DNA of 64,000 nucleotides, from positions 6,448,001 through 6,512,000 of the forward strand of contig OW818689.1 of the NCBI GenBank assembly GCA_942493325.1, written 5' to 3'. The translations under genes and the position numbers were made by a program. Every line of letters begins with the position of its first letter. Within the stretch, counting starts at the first letter, position 1. Origin of the DNA: JAAFHB01 sp942493325 (lineage in GTDB: Bacteria; Bacteroidota; Bacteroidia; Bacteroidales; Prolixibacteraceae). The notes below the pieces were generated by a model. That model saw only the letters and a list, made by a program, of their open reading frames with translations. It was not told the origin of the DNA and ran no database searches. Positions 56,921-64,000 of the stretch are shown piece after piece.

Positions 56921-57100
56921 TTATTATTGATTTTAGTAAGGTTGGCTAATTAACGGATACACTCAGGCAATGGCATGAGCGTTAACCCCCAAAAAAAAGA
57001 AATAAATTTGACTAAGTAATAGGAATGATATAATGTCGTATTCTTTTCTTGATTTACCCCTAAAGAGGATGTCCAAAAAGTAAAATAACAACACTTTTTT

Positions 57101-57190
57101 TCTCTGTGAAACACTGTGCCAAATCTGTGAAACACTGTGATACAATTAATTACACAGAGTCACACTGAGGATACACAGAGTGACACAGAG
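57101..57190. repeat. TCTGTGAAACACTGTG / ACACAGAG inverted arrays
   Basis: Two copies of ctgtgaaacactgtg on the left face three copies of an acacagagtsaca-type unit on the right, centred near 57147. Low-complexity, non-coding. Confidence 0.6.
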
Positions 57191-57355
57191 TTTTTAGACA
57201 GCCTCCTTTCGCTGCCCACAAGCACTGAAGATATTAGAAGCATGAGTCCCCTTCAGGGGGTTGGGGGTGAAAAATACGAAAATAAAGAATTCCCATTACT
57301 TAAATGTAACTTTACGATAGGTTTTATTGAAAATGAAGGCTAAAACTCTTAAATT

Positions 57356-57715
57356 ATGAACACGTTAGAATACAATGATTTTATTGGCAGCGTTAATTTT
57401 AGCGAAGATGACGATGTTTTTTTTGGAAAGATTGAAGGGATTAACGCAGTGGTAACCTTTGAAGGTCAGTCAGTAGCCGAACTCAAGGAAGCTTTCAAAG
57501 AAGCTGTAACAGATTATATCGTGTTGTGCCAGGCCAAAGGCATTAAAGCACAAAAAACCTATACTGGTGTTTTAAATGTCCGACTTACCCCTGACATACA
57601 TCGAAGAGCCGCTGTGATAGCGAAAAAAAACGGAACAACATTAAATAGTTTAATCAAAAAAGCAGTTGAGAAAGAGCTAAAGTCTTCTCATAATCAGGGA
57701 CTCTCTAAGATGTAA
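57356..57715 (+). CDS. HicB-family antitoxin-like protein, orphan
   Basis: 119 residues. The N-terminal part (YNDFIGSVNFSEDDDVFFGKIEGI ... VTFEGQSVAELKEAFKEAVTDYI) is the partial RNase H fold of HicB. The C-terminal part (LNVRLTPDIHRRAAVIAKKNGTTLNSLIKKAVEKEL) is a ribbon-helix-helix DNA-binding domain. HicB normally neutralises the RNase toxin HicA encoded next to it. No hicA was found on either side; the upstream DNA is repeat-derived and downstream is a REP-like repeat. It may be a solitary regulator or the remnant of a lost pair. Confidence 0.88.
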   Translation: MNTLEYNDFIGSVNFSEDDDVFFGKIEGINAVVTFEGQSVAELKEAFKEAVTDYIVLCQAKGIKAQKTYTGVLNVRLTPDIHRRAAVIAKKNGTTLNSLIKKAVEKELKSSHNQGLSKM

Positions 57716-57762
57716 GCCGTTTTAATTTATTGAAATTTAATCACATTATTAATTGTTTAGAC

Positions 57763-57850
57763 ATTCACATGCAATACTGTAATCCGTGAGCCGACGGATA
57801 AGGGGTTTAAGGGTATGCTTTTTCTACAATACTATAATCGCTACGCGGTA
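57763..57850. repeat. REP-like family copy, inverted orientation
   Basis: attcacatgcaatactgtaa, then a hairpin with stem ATCCGT/ACGGAT, then ttctacaatactataatc and the hairpin cgctacgcggta. One hairpin is of the ATCCGT type and the other of the GCTACGC type within a single element. Confidence 0.75.
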
Positions 57851-57880
57851 ATTGTGTCATCAGTGTTCAATTAATGGTAA

Positions 57881-58082
57881 CACATGAACACAAAAAAAAT
57901 GAACACAGATAACACTGATTTGACGGATAATCACTGATAAGCTAATCCGTGAAAATCAGTTAGATCACCCGCTTCTCCCAAATAAAAATGAACACAGATC
58001 CCGGGAATCGGGCGATACTATGGATAATCACTGATAAGCAAATCCGTGAAAATCAGTTTGATCTGTGTTATCAGTGTTCATT
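57881..58082. repeat. Tandem pair of ACACAGAT/AAATCAGT repeats
   Basis: Two ~100 base copies share atgaacacagat, ggataatcactgataagc, aatccgtgaaaatcagtt. The second copy carries an insert cccgggaatcgggcgata. Spacing and divergence are not those of a CRISPR array. Confidence 0.65.
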
Positions 58083-58130
58083 TTATTGGTGACCGAAAAA
58101 CACAGAAAAATTTAGAACACAGATGTAATC

Positions 58131-58176
58131 CTATGAACCTTAACCGCGTTTACCGTGTATCGGTTAAACAATTATA
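58131..58176. repeat. REP-like family fragment
   Basis: ctatgaaccttaaccgcg, a longer loop, then tcggttaaacaattat: the right-hand half of the family with its stem still able to pair (AACCG/CGGTT). It ends ten bases from the stop of the next gene. Confidence 0.6.
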
Positions 58177-58185
58177 AACTTACAT

Positions 58186-59343
58186 TTACCGTTCAGATTC
58201 ACTCAGGTTCAATGGATATTTACCGTATTCGCGGACCAGTTTGACTATATAATCATACGTTTGCCCGGAGACTGCGCTGGATACGGAATGATCCGACTGA
58301 AAGATGTATCCTCCTCCTTTGGCGGCATTTAATTTTTTCATTACTTCATGTTTTATTAACGACAAATCGCCGGTTTCCCATACCTGGATGTCGTTATTGC
58401 CACAATAAGCAATCTTGTTTCCGTATTGTTTTTTTAAACTTACGGCATCCATATTTGCCTTGACTTCGAGCGGGTTGTAGGCATCAAGTCCCATTTGGAT
58501 AAAATCTTCAAATATCAGGCTGACATTTCCGCAACCATGGTAAATCACGGGAAGATTGTGATTGTGACACTCTTCGATCATAGCCTTTACCCATGGTTTG
58601 AAATATTCGCGCCAGTATTCGGGATCAAAAAGCATGGTTTGCTTAAAAGCCACATCTCCCCAGATCACAAAACCATCGATCAGACCATTGGCAGCAGCGA
58701 TCTGTGCTTTGGTACAATCGAGATAAAACTGTCCAATTTTATTGATGCAATCACCCAGTTCATCGGGATACATACCCATCCAGAACAATGCATTTTCCTG
58801 GCCAATCAGCCGTGTAAGGCATTCGGAACATTCTATTATACTTCCGTATACGGGAAAATCAGGATTCAATGTTTTGATCGTTTCAATCCATGCAGGGGAA
58901 TTGCGTTCAAAACCATCGCCAACTCCGGCTATCTGATTATCGCCGGGTTCAAAATAACGGCGATGATCATAAGGATCATCGAATTTGACGGCCTGCAATT
59001 TTTCAATCGTATCAATTTCGAACGACATATATTCAGGCATCGGGAAATCGAATCGTTTACGGATGGTTGCGCCGAACCCTGTTTTGACCACTACCTCATG
59101 TTCGTTTTCGCGGATCATTTCGAACGACCGGATAAACGGATCCATATTCGGTGTTGTGACAATCCAGTCGAGGTCATACCAGGAGTAAGGTTCTGCTGTG
59201 TCGGGCAGATCAAGCTCTTTGCGCCATCGTTTTACAAAACTTCCCCAGAAAAAATCACTGATCGGTACCCTGTCGGGTTCTTCATGATGCAAGGCTTTAT
59301 TCATCCGTTCAAGCTTTGCAAGACAACTGGATGTTCGTTCCAT
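58186..59343 (-). CDS. Uroporphyrinogen-decarboxylase-family protein (methyltransferase type), copy 1
   Basis: A cytosolic 385-residue TIM-barrel protein of the URO-D superfamily. It is not haem-pathway HemE, because the HemE motif RPVWMMRQAGRY is absent and replaced by EEPDRVPISDFFWGS. The HxCG motif (YHGCGN) and a later YCGNND match the zinc-site pattern of MtaA/CmuA-type methylcobamide methyltransferases. No corrinoid protein or reductive activase is seen nearby. In Bacteroidota and Planctomycetes such genes often accompany rhamnose or fucose catabolism, and here an L-rhamnose mutarotase lies 76 bases upstream. The reaction is unknown. Confidence 0.85.
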   Translation of the reverse strand: MERTSSCLAKLERMNKALHHEEPDRVPISDFFWGSFVKRWRKELDLPDTAEPYSWYDLDWIVTTPNMDPFIRSFEMIRENEHEVVVKTGFGATIRKRFDFPMPEYMSFEIDTIEKLQAVKFDDPYDHRRYFEPGDNQIAGVGDGFERNSPAWIETIKTLNPDFPVYGSIIECSECLTRLIGQENALFWMGMYPDELGDCINKIGQFYLDCTKAQIAAANGLIDGFVIWGDVAFKQTMLFDPEYWREYFKPWVKAMIEECHNHNLPVIYHGCGNVSLIFEDFIQMGLDAYNPLEVKANMDAVSLKKQYGNKIAYCGNNDIQVWETGDLSLIKHEVMKKLNAAKGGGYIFQSDHSVSSAVSGQTYDYIVKLVREYGKYPLNLSESER

Positions 59344-59419
59344 TTTTTTGTGTTATTAAATAAATGTCCGGTGATAGAAAATGAAAATCCGGGCAATCAT
59401 TTACAATCGCTTCTTCTTT

Positions 59420-59743
59420 CTAATCCAAATGGAATACCTCCTCCATATCTGCCCACCACTCTCCTTCAGAACGGGTTGGGAGTGGTTTCTGCATGGGCAT
59501 CATTACATTCCACCACTCCAGGGTTTTGGGATCGGCGGCCATTCTGGCCATGTCGGCTTTGAAATCGTCTCCGGTATATTCCATATAGGCAAAAAGCAGT
59601 CCGTCCTTGTGAAAAATCGAATAGTTATGAATGTTACAAGCAGTGATCATCGCGAGTACCTCCGGCCATACCGCTGCGTGATATGCTTTATACTCCTCAA
59701 ATCTCTGCGGGTCAACCCCGATAATTTGTCCGAATCGCCTCAT
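59420..59743 (-). CDS. rhaM: L-rhamnose mutarotase
   Basis: Interconverts alpha- and beta-L-rhamnose (or L-fucose) so that the isomerase receives the right anomer. The 107-residue protein has the whole family signature: YHAAVWPEVLAMI, NYSIFHKDGLLFAYMEYTGDDF, MAADPKTLEWW and the C-terminal GEWWADMEEVFHLD. It is transcribed with GH29 (32 bases upstream) and the copy 1 URO-D gene. Some family members act on fucose, which would also fit the GH29 neighbour. Confidence 0.93.
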   Translation of the reverse strand: MRRFGQIIGVDPQRFEEYKAYHAAVWPEVLAMITACNIHNYSIFHKDGLLFAYMEYTGDDFKADMARMAADPKTLEWWNVMMPMQKPLPTRSEGEWWADMEEVFHLD

Positions 59744-59775
59744 ATCATTAAGATTAAATTTATTAACTGACCTAT

Positions 59776-61452
59776 CTATAGCAAAACAATTTCATATATT
59801 CCGGGAACCTGCGAGAATTCAGTAAGCAGTAACCTGATTTTCTGAGCTTTGACTTTTGGTAATGAAATCTCCGCCTCACTGCCAATTGTTTTCCCTTTGT
59901 ACATTGTTTTCCAGGTATCACCCTGCAGGTACTGTAATTCAAACGCTTTTACAGCCTGGCCACTCTCGTAAATAATTGCTTTTGATAACTTTTCAGGTTT
60001 CCCCAGGTCGATTTCTGCCCAGGGTGTTTTATCCTCTTTTGCGGGCATCCAGAAATGGCCCGACCAGTCCCCGTTATTGACGGATGAAATTCCGTTCCAG
60101 TTGGGGTTGGGATTACTTGAGGCAGTTACTTTCCTGCTGAATGACAATGATTGTGATGCAATCTCCGTGGGTTTAATCTCCATCACATTTCCTGCGGTCT
60201 CAATTTCGATTATTGTATTGATGGGTTGTAAGTCTTTTTTTGAAAATTCAAGGATATAATTTCCGTCTTTCCTGGTTAATTCAACCTTTCCGCCATCCAT
60301 GAGCCGGCAATTTTTAATTTCCATTCCGGAATCGGGAAGTACAATCCTGGGTGAGTTCCAGTTCCATTTCAGGATATGAAGGTAGATTGTTTTTCCTTTT
60401 CGGGTGCTTACGCCCCAATCGGTGGGTTTGAAAGGACCTCCCCTGGTACCGTAAATGGCATCGCCATGCTTTTGAAGCCACTGGCCCATCTCTTTCAAAC
60501 GGTCAACCTGTAACGGTTCAATACGACCATCGGGCATTGGGCCCACATTAAACAACAGGTTGCCATCGCCTCCTGATGAGCGGATCAAACTATGAAGGCA
60601 TTGCTCCAATGACTTTACTTCGTCATTTGGTTTCCATGCCCACTGGCGCGCAATTGTCATGCAGGTTTCCCAGGGCCGGTCAGTTTGAAAACCACCCACG
60701 CGTTGTTCTGGCGTGTCAAAATCACCTTTGGCACCAGTACGGTTGTTGATAATGATATCGGGCTGAATGGTGCGTGCAAAATCGATAAGTGATTGTCCGC
60801 GCACGGCATCAAATTTCTGGGGTACATCGAACCAGAGTGTAAGTAGCGGACCGTAATTGAGCAGGAGTTCACCGACCTGTTTTTTCAGGTAGGTGGTATA
60901 GGCATCAAGATCACTTTTTTCCCTGACTTTACTTCCTCCGGGACTGGTTAATGGGAAATCGGGATGATGCCAGTCGCAGGTCGAATGATAGGTTCCAAAC
61001 GCGATGCCTTGTTTCTTACAGGCTTCGGCGAGTTCTTTGACAACATCGCGTTTTAACGGCGAGTTCATAATATTAAAATCAGTCTGCCGGGTGTTCCAAA
61101 GACAAAAACCATCGTGGTGTTTGGTGGTTAAAATAATATATTTCATGCCGGCAGCTTTTGCAACACTAACCCAGTCATCGGCATTAAAATGAGAAGGATT
61201 AAATTGTTTATAAAGGGCATCGTATTCCTCGACTGGGATTTCACGGCCGCGCGACCAGCCGATTTCAGTGCCCTTCAGCGTAACCGGTCCCCAGTGGATA
61301 AACATTCCAAACCGTGCATCTTTCCACCATTCGATTTTCTGTTCATTCCCGATTAAACTGGCTTTTGCACTACCTGTCTGTGAAAATGAATTTCCGTAAA
61401 AACCAGAGATCATCGCGAAAATCAACAGGAACCGGATTAAATTTCTTTTCAT
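59776..61452 (-). CDS. GH29 alpha-L-fucosidase with C-terminal F5/8C-type domain
   Basis: Secreted exo-fucosidase of 558 residues with a signal peptide (LLIFAMISGFYGNSFSQ). The catalytic barrel starts with WWKDARFGMFIHWGPVT and includes KYIILTTKHHDGFCLWNT. The nucleophile is the Asp of LTLWFDVPQ. GNLLFNVGPMPDG closes the barrel. The last 130 residues form a beta-sandwich resembling F5/8 type C/CBM32 (PWAEIDLGKPEKLSKAIIYE). In this operon it would supply L-fucose or a related 6-deoxy sugar to the mutarotase and later enzymes. Confidence 0.93.
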   Translation of the reverse strand: MKRNLIRFLLIFAMISGFYGNSFSQTGSAKASLIGNEQKIEWWKDARFGMFIHWGPVTLKGTEIGWSRGREIPVEEYDALYKQFNPSHFNADDWVSVAKAAGMKYIILTTKHHDGFCLWNTRQTDFNIMNSPLKRDVVKELAEACKKQGIAFGTYHSTCDWHHPDFPLTSPGGSKVREKSDLDAYTTYLKKQVGELLLNYGPLLTLWFDVPQKFDAVRGQSLIDFARTIQPDIIINNRTGAKGDFDTPEQRVGGFQTDRPWETCMTIARQWAWKPNDEVKSLEQCLHSLIRSSGGDGNLLFNVGPMPDGRIEPLQVDRLKEMGQWLQKHGDAIYGTRGGPFKPTDWGVSTRKGKTIYLHILKWNWNSPRIVLPDSGMEIKNCRLMDGGKVELTRKDGNYILEFSKKDLQPINTIIEIETAGNVMEIKPTEIASQSLSFSRKVTASSNPNPNWNGISSVNNGDWSGHFWMPAKEDKTPWAEIDLGKPEKLSKAIIYESGQAVKAFELQYLQGDTWKTMYKGKTIGSEAEISLPKVKAQKIRLLLTEFSQVPGIYEIVLL

Positions 61453-61516
61453 TTTTGGTTGTTTTTAATGGTTTTATAGACTAAATTGAGACGTTTGATA
61501 GATTATGATAGGTTAT

Positions 61517-61544
61517 GTAGAGACGCACGGCCGTGCGTCTCTAC
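61517..61544. repeat. 28-base perfect palindrome
   Basis: The half-site gtagagacgcacgg (61517-61530) is followed at once by its reverse complement. A 14-base part (cacggccgtgcgtc) recurs at 61592-61605 next to the URO-D stop codon. The type GTAGAGACGC...GCGTCTCTAC is one I recall from many genomes. Between the two fragments lies about 50 bases of ordinary DNA. Confidence 0.85.
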
Positions 61545-61606
61545 CCGCCACCGATCGCGCCAATTCAACAGACGCCTATATTCACCAGATACACGGCCGT
61601 GCGTCA

Positions 61607-62857
61607 TTAACCGCGTGTATTGAATTCCCTGACAGCATCATACATGGCAACGATATTTTCCGGGGGCACATCCGGAAGGATATTATGAACGGTGTTGAAT
61701 ACAAATCCGCCATCTTTGGAAAAAATCTCCAGTCTCCGGAGTACCTGTTCACGGATCTGGGTCGTAGTTCCCGTATTCAGCATTCCCGCTGTGTCGACTC
61801 CTCCGCCCCAGAAGGTGCAATCACGGCCAAACTCTTTTTTCAGAAATTCAGGTTCCATTCTCCATGAATTGGTTTGCACAGGATTGAATATTTCGATACC
61901 CGCTTCGATTAGATCAGGCATCAGCAGCGAAATGGAACCACACGAGTGGATGAAGGTATGCATTCGGCTGTGGGTTTTAACAAAATCGCACAGCATTTTA
62001 TGACGGGGTTTAAAGAGTGTTCTGTAGGTTTCGGCATCCATAAATGGCCCCGAAATCATTCCCAGATCATCGCCAAAACGAATGATATCAACAATGTCAC
62101 CAACTGCATTGCAAACCTTTTCAAGAGTCGCCAGATGACGGATCATCAGCTGGTCGAGCAGCTTTTCGACATTATACGGATCGCACATCAGGTCCATCAG
62201 GAAATTGTCCATCCGGCGAAGAAAAGTTCCCCATTCGAAAAGATTGCAGCCGCAAACTACCAGCAATGCTTTGTCGGTTGAGTTGCGCAGTTTCAAGGTG
62301 TTTTCGCGCAGTTTTTGCCAGAAATCAGCATCGCCCGCATGATCCCAGGGACTATGTGCATCGCGGGCCCACATAATTCGTCCCATTTCAGCATCAAGGT
62401 TTTCATACGAATCAGGATAACCATCAACATAGGGAAAATAAGTCTGGTCGAAGAATGTCGCCCCGATCGGCATCCTCGAAAGCATTCTCTTCCCGTCGTC
62501 GTCATAAGTCTGGTACGAACCATCAGGCATACGGGTAGGTTGAAACCATTCCGGGTAAAAAGCCCCCGCGCCGTTTGCCATGATCACCGGATTCCAGTCT
62601 GTCGGCCGGTAATTGAATGTCCGACCGATATCCAGCACATCCACACCGAACTGATCAAGGACCGATAAGTCGGGCTGGGCCAATTGCTGGACAACATCAT
62701 AGATCTGTACGGGTAAATCGGTCCTTCCGAGATGTTTAATCAGGTTATTATAGGCAATGGCCGATATCCCTGAACTCGGCGTGGCACCCAGATCGAGTGG
62801 TACACGATCGGGTTGCTGATGATTAATGGCGGCAAGAATTCGTTCGTGTGAGGTCAT
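61607..62857 (-). CDS. Uroporphyrinogen-decarboxylase-family protein (methyltransferase type), copy 2
   Basis: 416 residues, the same superfamily as copy 1 but only distantly similar to it. Opening RILAAINHQQPDRVPLDLG is typical of the MtaA/CmuA side of the family. FIHSCGS provides the His-x-Cys pair. The block corresponding to the third zinc ligand reads RDCTFWGGGVDT. HemE signatures are absent. It is the first gene of the run URO-D, GH29, rhaM, URO-D, with 154 bases before GH29 that contain a palindromic repeat. The pairing of two such genes around a fucosidase suggests a common pathway; the substrate is unknown. Confidence 0.85.
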   Translation of the reverse strand: MTSHERILAAINHQQPDRVPLDLGATPSSGISAIAYNNLIKHLGRTDLPVQIYDVVQQLAQPDLSVLDQFGVDVLDIGRTFNYRPTDWNPVIMANGAGAFYPEWFQPTRMPDGSYQTYDDDGKRMLSRMPIGATFFDQTYFPYVDGYPDSYENLDAEMGRIMWARDAHSPWDHAGDADFWQKLRENTLKLRNSTDKALLVVCGCNLFEWGTFLRRMDNFLMDLMCDPYNVEKLLDQLMIRHLATLEKVCNAVGDIVDIIRFGDDLGMISGPFMDAETYRTLFKPRHKMLCDFVKTHSRMHTFIHSCGSISLLMPDLIEAGIEIFNPVQTNSWRMEPEFLKKEFGRDCTFWGGGVDTAGMLNTGTTTQIREQVLRRLEIFSKDGGFVFNTVHNILPDVPPENIVAMYDAVREFNTRG

Positions 62858-63563
62858 TGGTAAGTATATAAGTTTATGTTTTTAAGGCAACCGGGAAATC
62901 AATGCACAAGATAAAGATTAAAGACAAAAGATAAAAGGGGAAAGACAAAAGTTTAAAGATAAAAGGAAAAGAATGTGGAAATCAGAAAAATCCTTACCCG
63001 GACGCCTCAACCTCTTACTCTAAGACGGGTCACGTGATTTTTAATCGCGTTCTAAAATTGGCGAAAAGAAAACGAATGATCTGTCAGTTAACGTCGTGGC
63101 ATAACGATTTTTCTTTTTCTTTTCTCCGTTTTTTTAATATTTTACGCCAAGACCGCCAAGACCGCAAAGAACACGCTTTTGTCCTTTGTAACGGATTTAT
63201 TTCAATCAAAATTACCACTAAGAGTATGGACGATCCCGAATCACATCATTCATTGGGAGGTGATGGGGGAGAGGGAGCGCAGACCAAGTGAAGCCTTCAC
63301 TATTGTGATTGTTCTGAATTAATAGCTAAAGCTCGCAGTGAAGGCTTCACTATCTACGCTGACGCTGCCTGCCGATGCCTGACCTGTTTCTTCGGGGTTT
63401 TTTCGGAGAGAATCGGGGAACCGCAATGAACTGCCAATTTGCTAATTTGCCAAATTGTTAATATGTTAAGGCATTCCCGAAGGGATTCAATCTAGTGTCA
63501 CGTAAAGACCGCAAAGAACGCAAAGAAAAATCGATATCCTTAATCCTACCACGCTCTTTTGGT
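62858..63563. other. Long gene-free stretch with low-complexity repeats
   Basis: No gene seen. It holds a purine-rich aaagataaaag-type tract (about 62905-62970), a cgccaagaccgccaagaccg tract (about 63143-63165), an aatttgctaatttgcc tract near 63430, and gtcacgtaaagaccgcaaag near 63498. All look like dispersed Bacteroidota-type filler. Confidence 0.5.
63287..63351. repeat. AGTGAAGCCTTCACT inverted pair
   Basis: agtgaagccttcact (63287-63301) and its exact reverse complement agtgaaggcttcact (63337-63351) flank 35 bases. Each copy is itself nearly palindromic, so either local hairpins or one long stem could form. Confidence 0.65.
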
Positions 63564-63770
63564 AATCCCGAAGGGATTCAATTTTAATGACCCCGGGTAA
63601 GCGAATCCGGATTCTGCAAATTATTTAATGGCACTAACATTATTCGGAATCGCGCTACCCGGGGTTAGGACGATCAACAGAAGTGTGGCGCAACTGATTC
63701 TTTAATTGAAAATATTCCGTTCTATGCGCCGCAAGATTCCAGGGTTGATCGTGCTATTAGGAGACAGGGG
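63564..63770. repeat. ~200 bp two-hairpin dispersed repeat, copy 2
   Basis: Same layout as 10569-10766: tcccgaaggga, then accccgggtaagcgaatccgg paired with cggaatcgcgctacccggggt, then ggcgca paired with tgcgcc. The lead-in gtcacgtaaagaccgcaaag motif is also shared, although its distance and side differ. Confidence 0.8.
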
Positions 63771-63788
63771 AAGATGGCAACAAAATGC

Positions 63789-64000
63789 TTACACCGATCC
63801 GCTGATTCCGATCATAAATGATGAAGCAATAATAATGAGCAGCGAAAGTGCCATCAGGATATAGATTTTTGTGGATGCACCTTTCCATTCATTTCGGAAT
63901 AACCCCCACAATGTAGCAAAAACTATTGTAAGTGCCATCAGAATACCCCACGATGTGAAGGTAAAAGGTCCCATTTTGCTTTTGCCCATTCCATACACGA
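63789..64000 (-). CDS. rhaT: L-rhamnose/H+ symporter RhaT, C-terminal part
   Basis: Only the last 70 residues lie in the window; the gene continues past the right edge. GMGKSKMGPFTFTSWGILMAL and the final ISGSV-type end, with two membrane segments between, match the RhaT C-terminus. RhaT imports L-rhamnose with a proton across the inner membrane. The gene is on the same strand as the URO-D/GH29/rhaM run, separated by 930 bases of repeat DNA, and strengthens the case for a rhamnose/fucose cluster here. Confidence 0.88.
   Translation of the reverse strand, partial: VYGMGKSKMGPFTFTSWGILMALTIVFATLWGLFRNEWKGASTKIYILMALSLLIIIASSFMIGISGSV

Noticed and set aside
57137..57343. Plus-strand 68-residue frame before the HicB gene, considered as hicA
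   Set aside because: It is made of ACACAGAG and CCCCTTCAGGGGG repeat DNA and has no HicA residues.
57881..58082. Possible CRISPR array
   Set aside because: Only two units, of about 100 bases, imperfect and without regular spacers; no cas genes nearby.
58495..59562. Plus-strand frame of 355 residues opposite the URO-D gene
   Set aside because: It is antisense to a clear URO-D protein, rich in Cys, His and Phe as expected of a shadow, and has no recognisable domain.

Overview
The window looks like a chromosome segment of a Bacteroidota bacterium, most likely class Bacteroidia and close to the Marinilabiliales/Prolixibacteraceae. The evidence is a complete SusC/SusD pair with a FecR-type anti-sigma factor and an ECF sigma factor, TAnnTTTG-type -7 promoter boxes, weak ribosome binding sites, many secreted glycoside hydrolases, and several intergenic repeat types that, from memory, are common in this group. 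The exact genus cannot be told from this sequence alone. No rRNA, tRNA or CRISPR array was seen.

Region 1 (1-10.5 kb) is mostly housekeeping: two SurA-like periplasmic folding proteins and guaB on the minus strand, a decayed IS200-like transposase framed by an inverted repeat, then recQ, a DUF5063 protein, a DEDDy exonuclease, an RlmI-type rRNA methyltransferase and a RhlE-type RNA helicase closed by a strong terminator.

Region 2 (10.5-29.3 kb) is mixed. It has two arabinose-releasing enzymes (GH127 and GH51), a SRPBCC protein, a ZIP metal transporter, a TPR lipoprotein, a DoxX protein, a GH20-like protein with a truncated DUF5009 gene, and a large AT-rich STAND-type NTPase with an operator-like inverted repeat upstream. 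An alpha-glucan/glycogen operon follows (GT4, GH57, a receiver-like protein, a CBM48 protein), then a PAS histidine kinase that lacks half of its first PAS domain.

Region 3 (29.5-56.6 kb) is one long minus-strand accessory locus. Transcription order runs from the right: a FAD oxidoreductase, an erythromycin-esterase-like protein, an SGNH/alpha-beta hydrolase fusion, ECF sigma, FecR, SusC, SusD, two related secreted proteins of unknown family (one internally duplicated), two further FAD oxidoreductases with an N-terminal carbohydrate-binding-like domain, a HEAT-repeat protein with an FMN-attachment (flavinylation) motif, a CstA-family transporter, and a Tat-exported protein with two FAD domains and HEAT-like repeats. 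I read it as a candidate extracytoplasmic flavin-based sugar-oxidising system coupled to SusCD uptake; this is the best candidate here for an undescribed system.

Region 4 (57.3-64 kb) holds an orphan HicB-like antitoxin and an apparent deoxy-sugar cluster: two uroporphyrinogen-decarboxylase-family proteins of the methyltransferase type flanking an L-rhamnose mutarotase and a GH29 alpha-L-fucosidase, and the end of the L-rhamnose/proton symporter RhaT at the right edge.

Intergenic DNA is unusually rich in repeats: a ~200 bp two-hairpin element present twice (10.6 and 63.6 kb), a REP-like family whose hairpin stems vary but stay paired (52.5-58.2 kb), a 28 bp perfect palindrome, and several low-complexity families.
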